Assembly: GCF_001907675.1 (NCBI RefSeq)
Contig: NZ_MPNT01000021.1
Span: 1 to 64,000, forward strand
Direction: 5' to 3'
Origin: Mycobacterium paraffinicum
GTDB lineage: Bacteria; Actinomycetota; Actinomycetes; Mycobacteriales; Mycobacteriaceae
Length of the DNA stretch: 64,000 nucleotides
The notes under the pieces are model-generated. The model made no database searches and was not told the origin of the DNA. It saw only the letters and a list, made by a program, of their open reading frames with translations. Made by a program: the position numbers and the translations under genes. Numbering within the stretch: the first letter of the stretch is position 1; every line of letters starts with the position of its first letter. This document shows positions 46,481 through 55,672 of the stretch, piece by piece.

Positions 46481-46513
46481 GAGTTGCGGTAGCGACTCAC
46501 GCTAAAGACCTGG

Positions 46514-47053
46514 CTAATCAGTCGCTTTGATGCCGACCGCGTGCCGCAGCTGCGCCAGGAACTGGTCGGCATCGTCGCTGGGGACGATGTAGTGCGAGAT
46601 CGCGATCCGGATGACGGTCGCCGCCTTCACCGCGGCGTTGGGTCCGGGCAGGTGCCGCTGCAGGCCTTCCCGCATCTGCGGGATGACGCCGGAGAACTGG
46701 GCGATGGTGTGCTCCGGCTCGACGTCGACCATGCGGACGCCGGAGTACGAGTGTTGGTACTCGACGATGAAGCGCAACACGGCGTCGAGCTTGTCCACGC
46801 CCTTCAGGCCCGCGGTGGCCCGGACCAGGCCGCTCTCGAAGATCTGCCGCTCGTAGCTCGAAAAGGCCGACAGCAGCTCCTCTTTGGACGCGAACCAGCG
46901 GTAGAGCGTCGGGCGGGACACCCCGGCCTGGGCGGCGACGTCGGAGAGGCTCAGCTTCGTCTTGCCGTTGCGGCCGAGCACCTCGGCGGTGGCGTCGAGG
47001 ATGCGCTGCCGCGTCGAGGTGTCAGGCTCTGCGGTCTGGGCCGGCCGGCTCAT
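46514..47053 (-). CDS. TetR family regulator, last gene of the SMP-30 operon
   Basis: 179 residues, a short TetR: TSTRQRILDATAEVLGRNGKTKLSLSD with the helix-turn-helix DVAAQAGVSRPTLYRWFASKEELL (about 37-60). It is transcribed after the SMP-30 and thioesterase genes (28-base gap). As the only regulator in the catabolic region at 46.5-53 kb, it is the first candidate to bind the repeated 25-bp element. Confidence 0.86.
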   Translation of the reverse strand: MSRPAQTAEPDTSTRQRILDATAEVLGRNGKTKLSLSDVAAQAGVSRPTLYRWFASKEELLSAFSSYERQIFESGLVRATAGLKGVDKLDAVLRFIVEYQHSYSGVRMVDVEPEHTIAQFSGVIPQMREGLQRHLPGPNAAVKAATVIRIAISHYIVPSDDADQFLAQLRHAVGIKATD

Positions 47054-47081
47054 ATCTGCAACTCTACGAAGTGGTGGAACG

Positions 47082-47918
47082 TCATTTCGCCCCCCGGCCA
47101 GGCTTGGGCGGGCGCGGGCGCACCAGGACGGACTGCTGGATGGCCCCGACCGCGCCGTGCTCGTCGAACAATGTGCCGACCGTGGTGCCGATGCCGTCCG
47201 GGCCGTAGTTGGTCTCGGCGCGGATGCCGATCCAGTCGCCGTCGGGAACCCGGAACACGTGCACGGCCAGATCGGTGTTGAGGAACGTCCACCGGCTGAT
47301 GTCCAGCTTGCTGCCGATGCCGTTGGCGCAGTCCGCGACGGCGAACAGGCGCTCCAGCGGCGTCATGCTCTCGCCGGTCACCAGGTCCACGGTCGGATGG
47401 ATCCACGACTCGCCCGGGCCCTCGCTCAGCGGTTCGGTCAGCCACAGCCAGTCCAGGCTGTGCACGTAGTTTCGGTCCCAGTCGCGCGCCTTCAGGTTGC
47501 GGTCGCGCGCCTCGCTGCGCGGCGCGGGCATGTCGGGCGCGGCGTGGGCCACCTCCCGGGTGTCCAGCGTCTGCAACCGCCAGCCGCTGGCGCGCGCGAC
47601 CGGTCGGGGCTCCCCGTCGGGACCCGGGGCGAGCATCTCGGCGCCGACCAGCTCGATCTGTTTGCCCCCGCGGAGCACCTGCGCGTTGACCCACAGGTCG
47701 CCCTCTGCGGGCACCCCGCCCAGCAGGTCGATGACGACGCGGGACAGGCGGGTGTCGGCGCGCTGTTCGCATCGCTCCAAGGCGCGGACCAGCAGCGCGG
47801 ACACCGGCCCGCCGTGCTGGATCGCGGCCGACCAGGTTCCGCGCACCAGGTCGGTGGCGCGAAACCTTTCCCCCAGCGGGTCGGCGCCGTCGACTAGCTC
47901 GTAGTAGGAGTCGGTCAT
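47082..47918 (-). CDS. Double hot-dog acyl-CoA thioesterase-like protein
   Basis: 278 residues with the thioesterase-like (4HBT_3) plan: TWSAAIQHGGPVSALLVRALE in the first hot-dog, then RVVIDLLGGVPAEGDLWV, and RWTFLNTDLAVHVFRVPDGDWIG in the second. ETNYGPDGIGTTVGTLFDEHG at the C-terminus completes it. It should hydrolyse acyl-CoA thioesters or bind CoA esters. It is 13 bases after the SMP-30 gene and before the TetR gene on the same strand. Confidence 0.8.
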   Translation of the reverse strand: MTDSYYELVDGADPLGERFRATDLVRGTWSAAIQHGGPVSALLVRALERCEQRADTRLSRVVIDLLGGVPAEGDLWVNAQVLRGGKQIELVGAEMLAPGPDGEPRPVARASGWRLQTLDTREVAHAAPDMPAPRSEARDRNLKARDWDRNYVHSLDWLWLTEPLSEGPGESWIHPTVDLVTGESMTPLERLFAVADCANGIGSKLDISRWTFLNTDLAVHVFRVPDGDWIGIRAETNYGPDGIGTTVGTLFDEHGAVGAIQQSVLVRPRPPKPGRGAK

Positions 47919-47931
47919 CCTTAACCTCTCG

Positions 47932-48750
47932 TCAGGGCAGGCCGGCGCCGGGGGTGGTCACCGTGACGGCGTCCAGCCGGGACAGCCGGGTCCCGACCAG
48001 GCGCTGGGGGTAGGCGTCCGTGCTGGACAACAAGAACAGCGTCCGGCGCTCGGGGCCGCCGAGCGCGCAGGCGATGGCGACGCGCTCACCCATGTCGATG
48101 CGGTCGGTCACGGCGCCGCCCTCGACGATCCGCTCGAATTGGTGGGCCAGCGTCATCGACGCCCACACCGCGCCGTCGGCGTCGAGGGCGATGCCGTCTG
48201 GCGGTCCGTCGAGGCCCTCGGCGAACACGCGGCGGTCGGCGAGCCCGCCGTCCTCGTCGATCCTGAACGCGGTCAGCCGTCGGCCGGTCGACTCGGCGAC
48301 GATCAGGGTCCGGCGGTCCGGCGTGATCACCATGCCGTTGGGGAAGTCGAGGTCTTCGGCGACGACGGCGGCGCTGTCGTCCGGGTCCAGCCGGATGATG
48401 CGGCCGCCGCTCATCGCCTGGCAGCCGATGTAGGCGCGGCCCGCATCGTCGATGACCATGTCGCCGAGGCTGGCCGGCGCCAGGTCGGCGAGATCGGCGA
48501 TGGGATCGACTGTTTCACCGTCGTAGCGCAGCACTTTGCGGTCTTCGGCCGAGACGATCAGCAGCGATCCGTCGGGCCGGAAACCCAGGCCCGACGGCGA
48601 GTGCCCAGGCAGCGGCAGGGTGGTCACCGACCCGCCCATGGTCGAGGTGTGCACGGCCTCGCCCAGCATGTCGGAGAACCACAGCAGCCCCTCGAACCAG
48701 CGCGGGCCCTCGCCGAAGCAGAAGCTGTTGGCCAGCGGTTCGGGAATCAT
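47932..48750 (-). CDS. SMP-30 / gluconolactonase family lactone hydrolase
   Basis: 272 residues of a six-bladed propeller. Metal-ligand contexts are visible: the first Glu in CFGEGPRW (about 14), NGMVITPDRRTLIVAES, and the Asp in DGPPDGIALDADGAVW. Family members open sugar or other lactones with a Ca2+ or Zn2+ ion. In this context it could open a lactone made by the Baeyer-Villiger-like enzyme at the window end (inference). The 25-bp repeated element is 21 bases upstream of its start. Confidence 0.86.
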   Translation of the reverse strand: MIPEPLANSFCFGEGPRWFEGLLWFSDMLGEAVHTSTMGGSVTTLPLPGHSPSGLGFRPDGSLLIVSAEDRKVLRYDGETVDPIADLADLAPASLGDMVIDDAGRAYIGCQAMSGGRIIRLDPDDSAAVVAEDLDFPNGMVITPDRRTLIVAESTGRRLTAFRIDEDGGLADRRVFAEGLDGPPDGIALDADGAVWASMTLAHQFERIVEGGAVTDRIDMGERVAIACALGGPERRTLFLLSSTDAYPQRLVGTRLSRLDAVTVTTPGAGLP

Positions 48751-49060
48751 CCGCGCACCCCCTCTACCGCTTTACAAAACACCGCCAAAGTGTCATGCAC
48801 CGCGGGTATCGGTGTCAATCTCCTACGAGTTCGCTCACAACCGCGTCACGCGCCGAGCGGCGAGGCCGCGAGCAGTTGGCCTCGCAGCCGCCAATGGCAA
48901 CGATCTCGGCCACGGCAATGGGTAAGCCTGCCGACGGCGCGAGTGCGGGCGGCGGGCGACACTGCGTTGCTGGCCGTCCGCTGCGAGGCGCTTTACCGTG
49001 CTCGACACGCTTGTCGGCAGTCGATACGCTGACGCGATCCCCTGGCCAAGGGAGGTACGG
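48751..49060. promoter_or_regulatory. Divergent region between SMP-30 and carotenoid-type genes
   Basis: Holds copy 1 of the 25-bp element (48771-48795) near the SMP-30 start, a GCGAGGCC/GGCCTCGC hairpin (48860-48885, 10-base loop), and the GGGAGG ribosome site (49050-49055) of the TTG-started gene. Nothing else is recognised in these 310 bases. Confidence 0.55.
48771..48795 (+). promoter_or_regulatory. Repeated element copy 1, TTTACAAA-N8-AAAGTGTCA
   Basis: One of three copies in this window with identical spacing. It lies 21-45 bases upstream of the SMP-30 start codon, on the strand opposite to that gene. Confidence 0.65.
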
Positions 49061-49933
49061 TTGAACGTTCTCAGAGCACTGTGTTGGGTCTTGCTCGTCC
49101 TCACACTGTTTGCCGCGGTGGTCATGGCAGTGCGTCCGTCGCTGGCGGCTCAAGCCGGGGCCGTCCAAATGGCCTTTCTCATTCTGTTTGTCGTCGCCCA
49201 TGCGTGGCTGGGTTACTCCGCCAAAGGCATGGCCGCGTTCGTCGTCATCGCCGGCGTTGTCGCATTCGCCTTGGAAGCAATCGGTGTCGCGACCGGTTTC
49301 CCGTTCGGCTCTTACACACATCACCTAGCCGGCCCGAAACCGCTGGGGGTTCCGCCGGTGGCCGTGGCTAGCTGGATCATTTTCGGGTGGCTGGCCTGGG
49401 CGCTGGCGCGGGTGATTGTGCGCCCAGATGCCTCCACGGTTGTCGGTGGCGCCGAACGTTTTACGACGCCTGTCGTCGCGACCTTCATCCTCGGCGGCTA
49501 TGACCTGGTGTACGACCCTATCGGGGCGACGGCGCACGACTGGTACTCCTACCACCACCCGACCGGGGCGCTGGGTGTCCCGTTGACCAACTTCCTGGGC
49601 TGGCTCCTCACCGGCTGGTTGATCTTTCAACTCGCCACGCTCGCCGAAACCAGCTTCCCGGCGCGACCCGTCACCCAGAGCCGCAGTTACTGGCTGTTAC
49701 CGTGCCTGTTCTGGATTTCCACCGCCACCCAGGTATTCGCGGGCCTGATTCATCCGACCGCCGGCGCCGTTGTCCGCGGGGGCAAAACCATCCAGATCGC
49801 CGACGTGTACGAATCCGGGGCGTCGGCGGCAATATTCACAATCGTCTGCACCGGAATAATTGCGCTGGTCCGGCTCTACAGCCGATCGCCGGCTCTCGCT
49901 GATACCCTTGTCGCACAAAAGAATTCGTGCTAA
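49061..49933 (+). CDS. Carotenoid biosynthesis-type membrane protein (DUF422, CruF-like)
   Basis: 290 residues from a TTG at 49061 with GGGAGG 5 bases before it. About eight membrane helices. Features shared with the DUF422/CruF family: EAIGVATGFPFGSYTHH, FILGGYDLVYDPIGATAHDWY and GVPLTNFLGWLLTGW. CruF-type enzymes hydrate carotenoid end groups, and others in the family have unknown roles. No phytoene synthase or desaturase is near, so a carotenoid role here is uncertain. Confidence 0.8.
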   Translation: MNVLRALCWVLLVLTLFAAVVMAVRPSLAAQAGAVQMAFLILFVVAHAWLGYSAKGMAAFVVIAGVVAFALEAIGVATGFPFGSYTHHLAGPKPLGVPPVAVASWIIFGWLAWALARVIVRPDASTVVGGAERFTTPVVATFILGGYDLVYDPIGATAHDWYSYHHPTGALGVPLTNFLGWLLTGWLIFQLATLAETSFPARPVTQSRSYWLLPCLFWISTATQVFAGLIHPTAGAVVRGGKTIQIADVYESGASAAIFTIVCTGIIALVRLYSRSPALADTLVAQKNSC

Positions 49934-49980
49934 TGAGCGCTTTACATCGACCCGCCGCGCCGCGGCCTTGTTAGCCAAGC

Positions 49981-50005
49981 TTTACAAATCCTGGTCAAAG
50001 TGTCA
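49981..50005 (+). promoter_or_regulatory. Repeated element copy 2, TTTACAAA-N8-AAAGTGTCA
   Basis: It lies 30-42 bases upstream of the TesB-type gene start. Read as a promoter it offers TTTACA, 17 bases, then CACGCT. A partial extra copy (GCTTTACATCGAC) lies at about 49939-49951. Confidence 0.65.
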
Positions 50006-50034
50006 CGCTGAGCCGAAAGCTGCTAGCGCGAGAG

Positions 50035-50928
50035 GTGGAGCGGGACTTGACCACGGAATCTGAGCAGACTGAGTGGACGGTGCAGGGCCTGCTGGATCTG
50101 TTCGACGTGCGGGCCGACGGACAGGACCGGTTCGCCGGTGACACCGGCATCGCCGGCGGCGACGAACGGCAGGTGGTGGAGGGCACCCAGGTGCTCGCCC
50201 AGGCGATCGTCGCGGTGGCCAAGCGATTCCCGGACAAGTCCGTGCGCTCGGCGCACGCGGTGTTCTCCCGCGCCGTGACCGTCGGGCAGCCCATCGAGCT
50301 CGTCTTGGATGTCGTCGCCGAGGGTCGGTCCACCGCCACCGCCGTGGTCGCCGTGCTGCAGAACGGCCGGCGCTGCCTGAGCATCACGGTGCTGGCCGAC
50401 GTCCCCACCGGCGACGTCATCCGGCATCACCTGCCGCGCCCCGACGTGACCGGGCCCGCGGGCGCCAACCCCTCGCCCATGCCGATGGTCGGCCGCGAAC
50501 TGCGCCTGGTCGACGTCGTCGACGTCAACAGCCCCGACGAGGTCGGGCCCCCAGAGCTGTACGCGTGGCTGCATTACGACCCGACCCCGGAGCGGGACGA
50601 CCTGGCCAAGGCGCTGATCGCCTACTTCACCGGCCACCTGGGCATCTCCACCACGATGCGGGCGCACGCGGGCATCGGCACCGCCCAGGCCCACCTGACC
50701 GTGTCCACCGCGCCGATGAGCATCTCCGTGGCGTTCCACGAACCGGTGCGCTGGGACGGCTGGCTGCTCTACACCCACGAGAGCACCCAGGTCGGCGCGG
50801 GAATGTCATATGTGCGCGGCACGGTGCATTCCGAGGAGGGCGCGCTGTTGTGCTCCTTCGCCCAAGAGGCGCTGATCAGGCCGCTGCGCACCAGCGACAC
50901 GGGCATCGACTCCCGCGCACGGTTCTAG
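50035..50928 (+). CDS. TesB-like acyl-CoA thioesterase
   Basis: 297 residues from the GTG at 50035. A TTG at 50047 has a better-spaced GGTGGAG and may be the real start. Double hot-dog plan: VVEGTQVLAQAIVAVAKRFPDKSVRSAHAVFSRAV and, in the second half, LGISTTMRAHAGIGTAQAHLTVSTAP and FHEPVRWDGWLLYTHEST. It should hydrolyse medium or long acyl-CoA. It is followed within 15 bases by the LLM gene and then an acyl-CoA dehydrogenase: one operon. Confidence 0.85.
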   Translation: MERDLTTESEQTEWTVQGLLDLFDVRADGQDRFAGDTGIAGGDERQVVEGTQVLAQAIVAVAKRFPDKSVRSAHAVFSRAVTVGQPIELVLDVVAEGRSTATAVVAVLQNGRRCLSITVLADVPTGDVIRHHLPRPDVTGPAGANPSPMPMVGRELRLVDVVDVNSPDEVGPPELYAWLHYDPTPERDDLAKALIAYFTGHLGISTTMRAHAGIGTAQAHLTVSTAPMSISVAFHEPVRWDGWLLYTHESTQVGAGMSYVRGTVHSEEGALLCSFAQEALIRPLRTSDTGIDSRARF

Positions 50929-50943
50929 CGGCTGGTCGCGGTC

Positions 50944-51864
50944 ATGCGTTTCGCCATCACCCACCCGATGCACAGCCACCCGTACAACCCGGAGTTGGTG
51001 AGCGGTGACGGCATCGGCAAGGTGGCCGCCGCCACCGAAGCGGCCGGCATTCACGGGTTCGGCTTCACCGATCACCCGGCGCCGTCGCAGCGCTGGCTGG
51101 AGGCCGGCGGGCATGACGCGTTGGATCCCTTTGTCGCGCTGGGCTTCGCGGCCGCCACGACGAGCACGCTGCGGCTGATCCCCAACATCGTGGTGCTGCC
51201 GTATCGAAATCCGTTCGTGGTGGCCAAGTCTGGAGCCACGCTGGATCTGCTGTCCGGCGGGCGGTTCACGCTCGCGGTCGGTGTCGGCTACCTCAAGCGG
51301 GAGTTCGCCGCACTCGGCGTCAGCTTCGACGAGCGGGCCGAGCTGTTCGAGGAAGCGTTGCAGGTGATCCGGGCGGTCTGGACCGGCGACGACATCACGT
51401 ACGAGGGAAAGCATTTCAGCGCCCGCGGGATCACCGCGCACCCCCGGCCCGTCAGCGACCCGCACCCGCCGATCTGGATCGGCGGCAACACGTCGTCGGC
51501 GCGGCAGCGCGTGGCGCAATACGGTGACGGTTGGTGCCCCTTCCCGGCGCCTCCCCAACTTGCCCAGACGGCGGGCACCGCCGTCATCGACTCGGCGGAA
51601 CGCCTGCGCGAGGGCATCGACGACCTGCGGCGCCGCTGCGATGCCGCGGGCCGGGACTGGTCGGCGATCGACATCACCTTCACCAACTTCGAGGGCGGCA
51701 GCATCACCGACGACGACTTCAACGCCGGCGCCTACCTCGACGGTTTGGAAAAGCTGGCCAAGCTTGGCGTGACGTGGGTCAGCGTCCACCTGCCGGGCGA
51801 CAGCATCGCCCACGCGCTCGAGACGCTCGACCGCTTCCGCGCACTGGTGATCGACGCGGCCTGA
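50944..51864 (+). CDS. LLM-class F420-dependent oxidoreductase
   Basis: 306 residues: MRFAITHPMHSHPYNPELVS at the start, EAAGIHGFGFTDHPAPSQRW, NIVVLPYRNPFVVAKSGATLD, GRFTLAVGVGYLKREFAALGV and PPIWIGGNTSSARQRVAQYGDGW. This matches the F420-dependent Rv2161c/TIGR03619 group. It is likely to reduce or oxidise a CoA-linked or free intermediate. The stop overlaps the next start by one base (TGATG). Confidence 0.88.
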   Translation: MRFAITHPMHSHPYNPELVSGDGIGKVAAATEAAGIHGFGFTDHPAPSQRWLEAGGHDALDPFVALGFAAATTSTLRLIPNIVVLPYRNPFVVAKSGATLDLLSGGRFTLAVGVGYLKREFAALGVSFDERAELFEEALQVIRAVWTGDDITYEGKHFSARGITAHPRPVSDPHPPIWIGGNTSSARQRVAQYGDGWCPFPAPPQLAQTAGTAVIDSAERLREGIDDLRRRCDAAGRDWSAIDITFTNFEGGSITDDDFNAGAYLDGLEKLAKLGVTWVSVHLPGDSIAHALETLDRFRALVIDAA

Positions 51865-53039
51865 TGGACTTCTCCCGCGTCGAACTCTCCCCCGAGGACC
51901 AGGCCTTCCGCGACGAGACCCGGGCGTTCATCGCGAAGCACGTCACGGACGAGGTGCTGCACCGCCAGCTGGAGCTCGGCGAAAACTTCGACGAGCAAGT
52001 GCATTTGGCCTTGGGCGAGGCCGGCTACCTGGAATCGGATTGGAAGCTGGAGTCCGAGGGCGGGTTCAGCCCGGTCCGTCGGCGCGTCTTCCAGCTCGAG
52101 ATCGCCCGGGCCCATACGCCGTGGTATCACTGGGGCACCACATCCGTGGTCGCGCGGCTAGTGCGCCAATTCGGTGCGCCGGAACTCGCCGAGCAGGTCG
52201 TGCCCGGCGTGCTGTCCGGCGAGATCCGGCTTTGCCTGGGCTACACCGAGCCCGAAGGCGGCTCCGACGTCGCCACCTGCAAGACACGCGCCGTGCGCGA
52301 CGGCGACGGGTGGATCATTAATGGCTCCAAGATGTTCACGTCGAACGCGCAGAACGCCCGGTACGTCTTCCTGCTCACCAACACCGACCCGCAGGGGCGC
52401 AAACACCGGAACCTCACCATGTTCCTGGTGCCGCTGGACTCGCCCGGGATCGAGATCCAGGGCATCCGCACCCTGGACGGCGACCGCACCAACATCGTTT
52501 ACTACAGCGACGTCCGCGTCGACGACCGTTACCGCATCGGCGAGGTGAACGGCGGGTGGACGGTGATGCGCGCGGCGCTGGACTCCGAGCACGGCATCGT
52601 GGACCCGGAAGACCATGGCCTGCAATACATTGCCGCGATGTCGGCGCACGGCGACCTGATGGCCGAAGTCGTCGACACCGTCGCGGCTGCCGCCGCCCAA
52701 CCCGGGCCCGGCGACCGGCGGCCGCTGGACGACGACTCGGTGAAATACCGGCTCGGGCGCGCCGCCGCGCGGATGGAGGCGGCGCTCTCCGCGCCCGGGA
52801 TGTTCGGACGGGTCGCGATCGCGCAGACGATGCGCGACATCACGCCGGACCTGATGGACATCCTGGGGACGGCGTCGGCGTTGCCCACCGAAGTCGCGGG
52901 CTCGGCCACCGACGGTGCGGCAGAACATCTTTACCGGCTGGCGCTGCCGCTGGGGATCTATGGCGGCACCCTGGAAGTCTTCCGTAACATGATTGCCCAG
53001 CACGAGCTCAAGCTGGGACGCCCCAGTTACGGTGGATAG
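51864..53039 (+). CDS. Acyl-CoA dehydrogenase
   Basis: 391 residues. GYTEPEGGSDVATCKTRA and WIINGSKMFTSNAQNARYVFLL form the FAD/substrate region; the C-terminus GIYGGTLEVFRNMIAQHELKLG carries the flavin-binding turn. It is of the mycobacterial FadE type that acts on branched or steroid side-chain acyl-CoAs, often as heteromers, but no partner FadE is adjacent. It is coupled to the LLM gene. Confidence 0.9.
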   Translation: MDFSRVELSPEDQAFRDETRAFIAKHVTDEVLHRQLELGENFDEQVHLALGEAGYLESDWKLESEGGFSPVRRRVFQLEIARAHTPWYHWGTTSVVARLVRQFGAPELAEQVVPGVLSGEIRLCLGYTEPEGGSDVATCKTRAVRDGDGWIINGSKMFTSNAQNARYVFLLTNTDPQGRKHRNLTMFLVPLDSPGIEIQGIRTLDGDRTNIVYYSDVRVDDRYRIGEVNGGWTVMRAALDSEHGIVDPEDHGLQYIAAMSAHGDLMAEVVDTVAAAAAQPGPGDRRPLDDDSVKYRLGRAAARMEAALSAPGMFGRVAIAQTMRDITPDLMDILGTASALPTEVAGSATDGAAEHLYRLALPLGIYGGTLEVFRNMIAQHELKLGRPSYGG

Positions 53040-53159
53040 CTCAAACGCCCTTCGCTAACCACACTTTCGCGGCCCAGATTCGCGGGTGTGCCAGGTCGCC
53101 GATTCCCGCGTCCCGCGTTACTTTGTCACGGGTACCGGTCGCAGAGAGGTGGGCCCGCA

Positions 53160-53888
53160 GTGGTTGTCCTCGTGGCCCTCGGCTCGTTCATCACCACGCT
53201 GCTGGGCGGTTATGCGGCGCTGCGGATCGGGTCCTACCGCTTCCTGGTGCTCGGCCTCGCCGGCGGATTGATGCTGGGTGCGGTGGCATTCGACCTGCTG
53301 CCGGAAGCGCTGAGCCAGCGATCGTGGAGCCTGGTCGGTGTGCCCGCTCCTCTCGTGGCGTTCGTGGTCGGCTTTCTGGTCCTCCACGTCGTCGAACACA
53401 CGGTGGGCATCCATCGCGGACAGGGATCGGGTGATGCCGCGAATGTGGACGCGCCGGGCGTCGGCATATTGGCGGCGTCGGGGCTGATCGGCCACAGCGT
53501 CATGGACGGTTTCGCGATCGGGGCCGCGTTCCAGGCGGGGGCCGGTGCGGGCGCCGTGGTGGCGGTCGCGGTGATCGGCCACGACTTCGCGGACGGTTTC
53601 AACACCTACACCGTCAGTTCGCTCTACGGGAATGACCGCCGCAGGGCGCTGGCCCTGTTGGCCGCCGACGCCGTCGCGCCGCTGGCCGGTGCGGCGCTCA
53701 CGTTGGCGGTGACGATTCCCCACCGCCTGCTCGAGGTGTACCTCGGGTTCTTCGCCGGTTTCCTGATGTATCTGGCGGGCGCTGACATCCTGCCGAGGGC
53801 GCACGCCGGCCGCCGCACTCCGGTGACCCTGGCATGCACCATCGGCGGGGTGCTGTTCATGCTCGCCATCGTCGAGCTGGCGAGCTGA
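53160..53888 (+). CDS. ZIP family divalent metal transporter
   Basis: 242 residues from the GTG at 53160, with AGAGGTGGG 6-7 bases upstream. About eight helices. Metal-site helices: GLIGHSVMDGFAIGAAF (H-x3-D) and AVIGHDFADGFNTYTV (H-x3-D), matching ZIP helices 4 and 5. It should import Zn2+ or another divalent metal. The gene stands alone between two catabolic blocks and has no visible Zur-type site in the 120 bases upstream. Confidence 0.86.
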   Translation: MVVLVALGSFITTLLGGYAALRIGSYRFLVLGLAGGLMLGAVAFDLLPEALSQRSWSLVGVPAPLVAFVVGFLVLHVVEHTVGIHRGQGSGDAANVDAPGVGILAASGLIGHSVMDGFAIGAAFQAGAGAGAVVAVAVIGHDFADGFNTYTVSSLYGNDRRRALALLAADAVAPLAGAALTLAVTIPHRLLEVYLGFFAGFLMYLAGADILPRAHAGRRTPVTLACTIGGVLFMLAIVELAS

Positions 53889-54043
53889 GCCGGATGCACG
53901 CCAAAGGCGTTCGAATTCAATCGATTTCGAGAATTACCGGCCCAGGGCACCGCCTCGGTGACGATCGCCGTTGTGTCAGACTTCGACGGGAGTCGTACGC
54001 GCGTTGATGAGAGTGGGTCGACAGCGCGTTGTAACGTAATGGA
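53889..54043. other. Non-coding gap
   Basis: These 155 bases between the ZIP gene and the minus-strand MDMPI gene are somewhat richer in A/T. I see no hairpin, promoter pair or coding frame in them. Confidence 0.4.
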
Positions 54044-54691
54044 CTATCGCGACGGCTGGAGGCGGGCGGCGAGTACTGAGACTCCGCTACCCGTCAAATG
54101 CCGTAGCGCCCAGGGGCGGCCGGCCAGCACCGACGCAAGGTGGTCGGCTTCGCCGGTGACCGTGGGTCCATCACTCGGGCGTGACCATGTGGCGTCGGTG
54201 GCGACCAGGTTCAGGCCTCGGGCGCGAGCAGAGGCCGGGACGAACGGGTTCGGGATTCCCACCTCGGTGTCGAGAACGGCTGCGAGTGTCGCTGCCGGAA
54301 TCGAGGGGTCTGCGCCGAGCGCGTAGGTGATGTCCAGTTGGTGGATGACGTGATCACCGAGGAGCAGTCGGCGAGGGAAGACACGGCCGATGCCTCGCGC
54401 CTGCCGCGTCAATGCCGCAAGGTCGTCGACCAGGGCGTGTGGGTCCCGTCGTGCTGCCAACGCGCGGGCCATGGAGGAGTTAGTGCGGTCGAACGAACCG
54501 CGGTGTCCCAGCATTGCGGCGGCGATCGACGGCAGCGTGGCGGAGTAGCCAACGACGAGGTGGGCCAGGACTTCGTGGTTGCTCCACTCCGTGCACAGGC
54601 TGGGCTGCGCCCACTGATCTCGGGTGAGGGTACCGAGAAATGCGACGAGCCGGGCGTCGTTGTCCTGCAGGGCATCAGCCGCCTTGGACAT
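54044..54691 (-). CDS. Mycothiol maleylpyruvate isomerase N-domain (DinB-like) protein
   Basis: 215 residues of the TIGR03083 type: LVAFLGTLTRDQWAQPSLCTEWSNHEVLAHLV at the N-terminus and later RRLLLGDHVIHQLDITYALG. The His residues NHEVLAH and GDHVIHQLD give the likely three-His metal site. Such proteins are mycothiol-dependent isomerases or transferases, or of unknown activity. Its start overlaps the end of the upstream hydrolase gene by 17 bases, so the two are coupled. Confidence 0.82.
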   Translation of the reverse strand: MSKAADALQDNDARLVAFLGTLTRDQWAQPSLCTEWSNHEVLAHLVVGYSATLPSIAAAMLGHRGSFDRTNSSMARALAARRDPHALVDDLAALTRQARGIGRVFPRRLLLGDHVIHQLDITYALGADPSIPAATLAAVLDTEVGIPNPFVPASARARGLNLVATDATWSRPSDGPTVTGEADHLASVLAGRPWALRHLTGSGVSVLAARLQPSR

Positions 54692-55580
54692 GCAAGCGCT
54701 CCAGCAAGAATCGGGTTTGGTCGGCGAGCAGCTCCGCTAGGAGCGGCGGGTGATAGATCTGGAAGTGGTCCCCGTCGTAGTGCCGGACGACGCCATACGG
54801 CGCGCGGTGTCCCACGTCGGCGGCGTGGCGGGGGTTCATCAGGGTCTCTCGGTCGGAGACGCATACCAGCAGAGGGGCCGCGATCTTGTGGGCGCCGCGT
54901 TTGGCACTGGTCATGCCGATGCCGATGACGTCGGCAGCGGCGATGCGGTTGTCGAAAGTGGCGCCAGCGGGAACCGTGGAGTACCAGCCGTCCAGAGCGC
55001 CGGGGCTGGTGACGGCGGCGAGACTGCCCGGCTCGGCGACGATCGGGACATATCTCGGTGCGGCGCCCCGCATCCGGCGAAGGACGTCGTCGAGAATCGC
55101 CGGTGTCGCGCGGACGGCGGCGCGCGAGCCGCTGCGTGTCAGTGTTGCCGGTCCATGGACGATCGGGCACTGCACGACCACCGCGGCGAGATCGCGTCGG
55201 GCTGCGGCCTCCCGCAGCACATGCATCGCACCAAGGCTGGTGCCCCACAACCCGATTCGGCGCGAGTCGATACCGTCGTGGCAATGCAGATAGTCCAGCG
55301 CAGCTCCGACGTCCTGTTGGTGTCGCCGCATGCTGAAGCGCTGCCGTGGCGAACCGTCCGACGCGCCGGTGTGCCGGTAGTCGAAGGCGAGCGTCGCCAC
55401 GCCGGCGTCCGCGAAATGCTGCTCGTATTGCGACAGCACCATGTCGTGCGTCGCGCCGAGGCCGTGGCAGAGTACGACCCCCGGATGGGGCCCGGCGCCG
55501 CGCGGCAATGTCAGCCAGCCTGCGCACCGAGCGCCGCGCGAGGTGAATGACACCGCGTTGGTGGTGATGGGAGTGCTCAT
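54675..55580 (-). CDS. Alpha/beta hydrolase
   Basis: 301 residues: VLCHGLGATHDMVLSQYEQHF for the oxyanion hole, FDYRHTGASDGSPRQ, nucleophile in LWGTSLGAMHVL near 115 and His in HYDGDHFQIYHPP near the end. It has the same plan as the hydrolase at 37.8-38.7 kb. It is divergent from a TetR gene across a long palindrome, which overlaps or flanks its promoter, so it is probably derepressed by that regulator's ligand. Confidence 0.85.
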   Translation of the reverse strand: MSTPITTNAVSFTSRGARCAGWLTLPRGAGPHPGVVLCHGLGATHDMVLSQYEQHFADAGVATLAFDYRHTGASDGSPRQRFSMRRHQQDVGAALDYLHCHDGIDSRRIGLWGTSLGAMHVLREAAARRDLAAVVVQCPIVHGPATLTRSGSRAAVRATPAILDDVLRRMRGAAPRYVPIVAEPGSLAAVTSPGALDGWYSTVPAGATFDNRIAAADVIGIGMTSAKRGAHKIAAPLLVCVSDRETLMNPRHAADVGHRAPYGVVRHYDGDHFQIYHPPLLAELLADQTRFLLERLHVQGG

Positions 55581-55592
55581 GAGAATACCTTC

Positions 55593-55621
55593 GTTCTATA
55601 CGTACGATGTACGTATAGAAC
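55593..55621. promoter_or_regulatory. Perfect palindrome with 13-bp arms (TetR operator)
   Basis: The arms GTTCTATACGTAC (55593-55605) and GTACGTATAGAAC (55609-55621) match fully around GAT. A weaker GTAC-GCT-GTAC site with similar flanks follows at 55630-55640. It lies between the divergent hydrolase and TetR genes, 13 bases from the hydrolase start. Confidence 0.8.
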
Positions 55622-55672
55622 TACGTTAGGTACGCTGTACGTGTCAAGTGGCGTCTAGTAAGGAGGTGGGCT

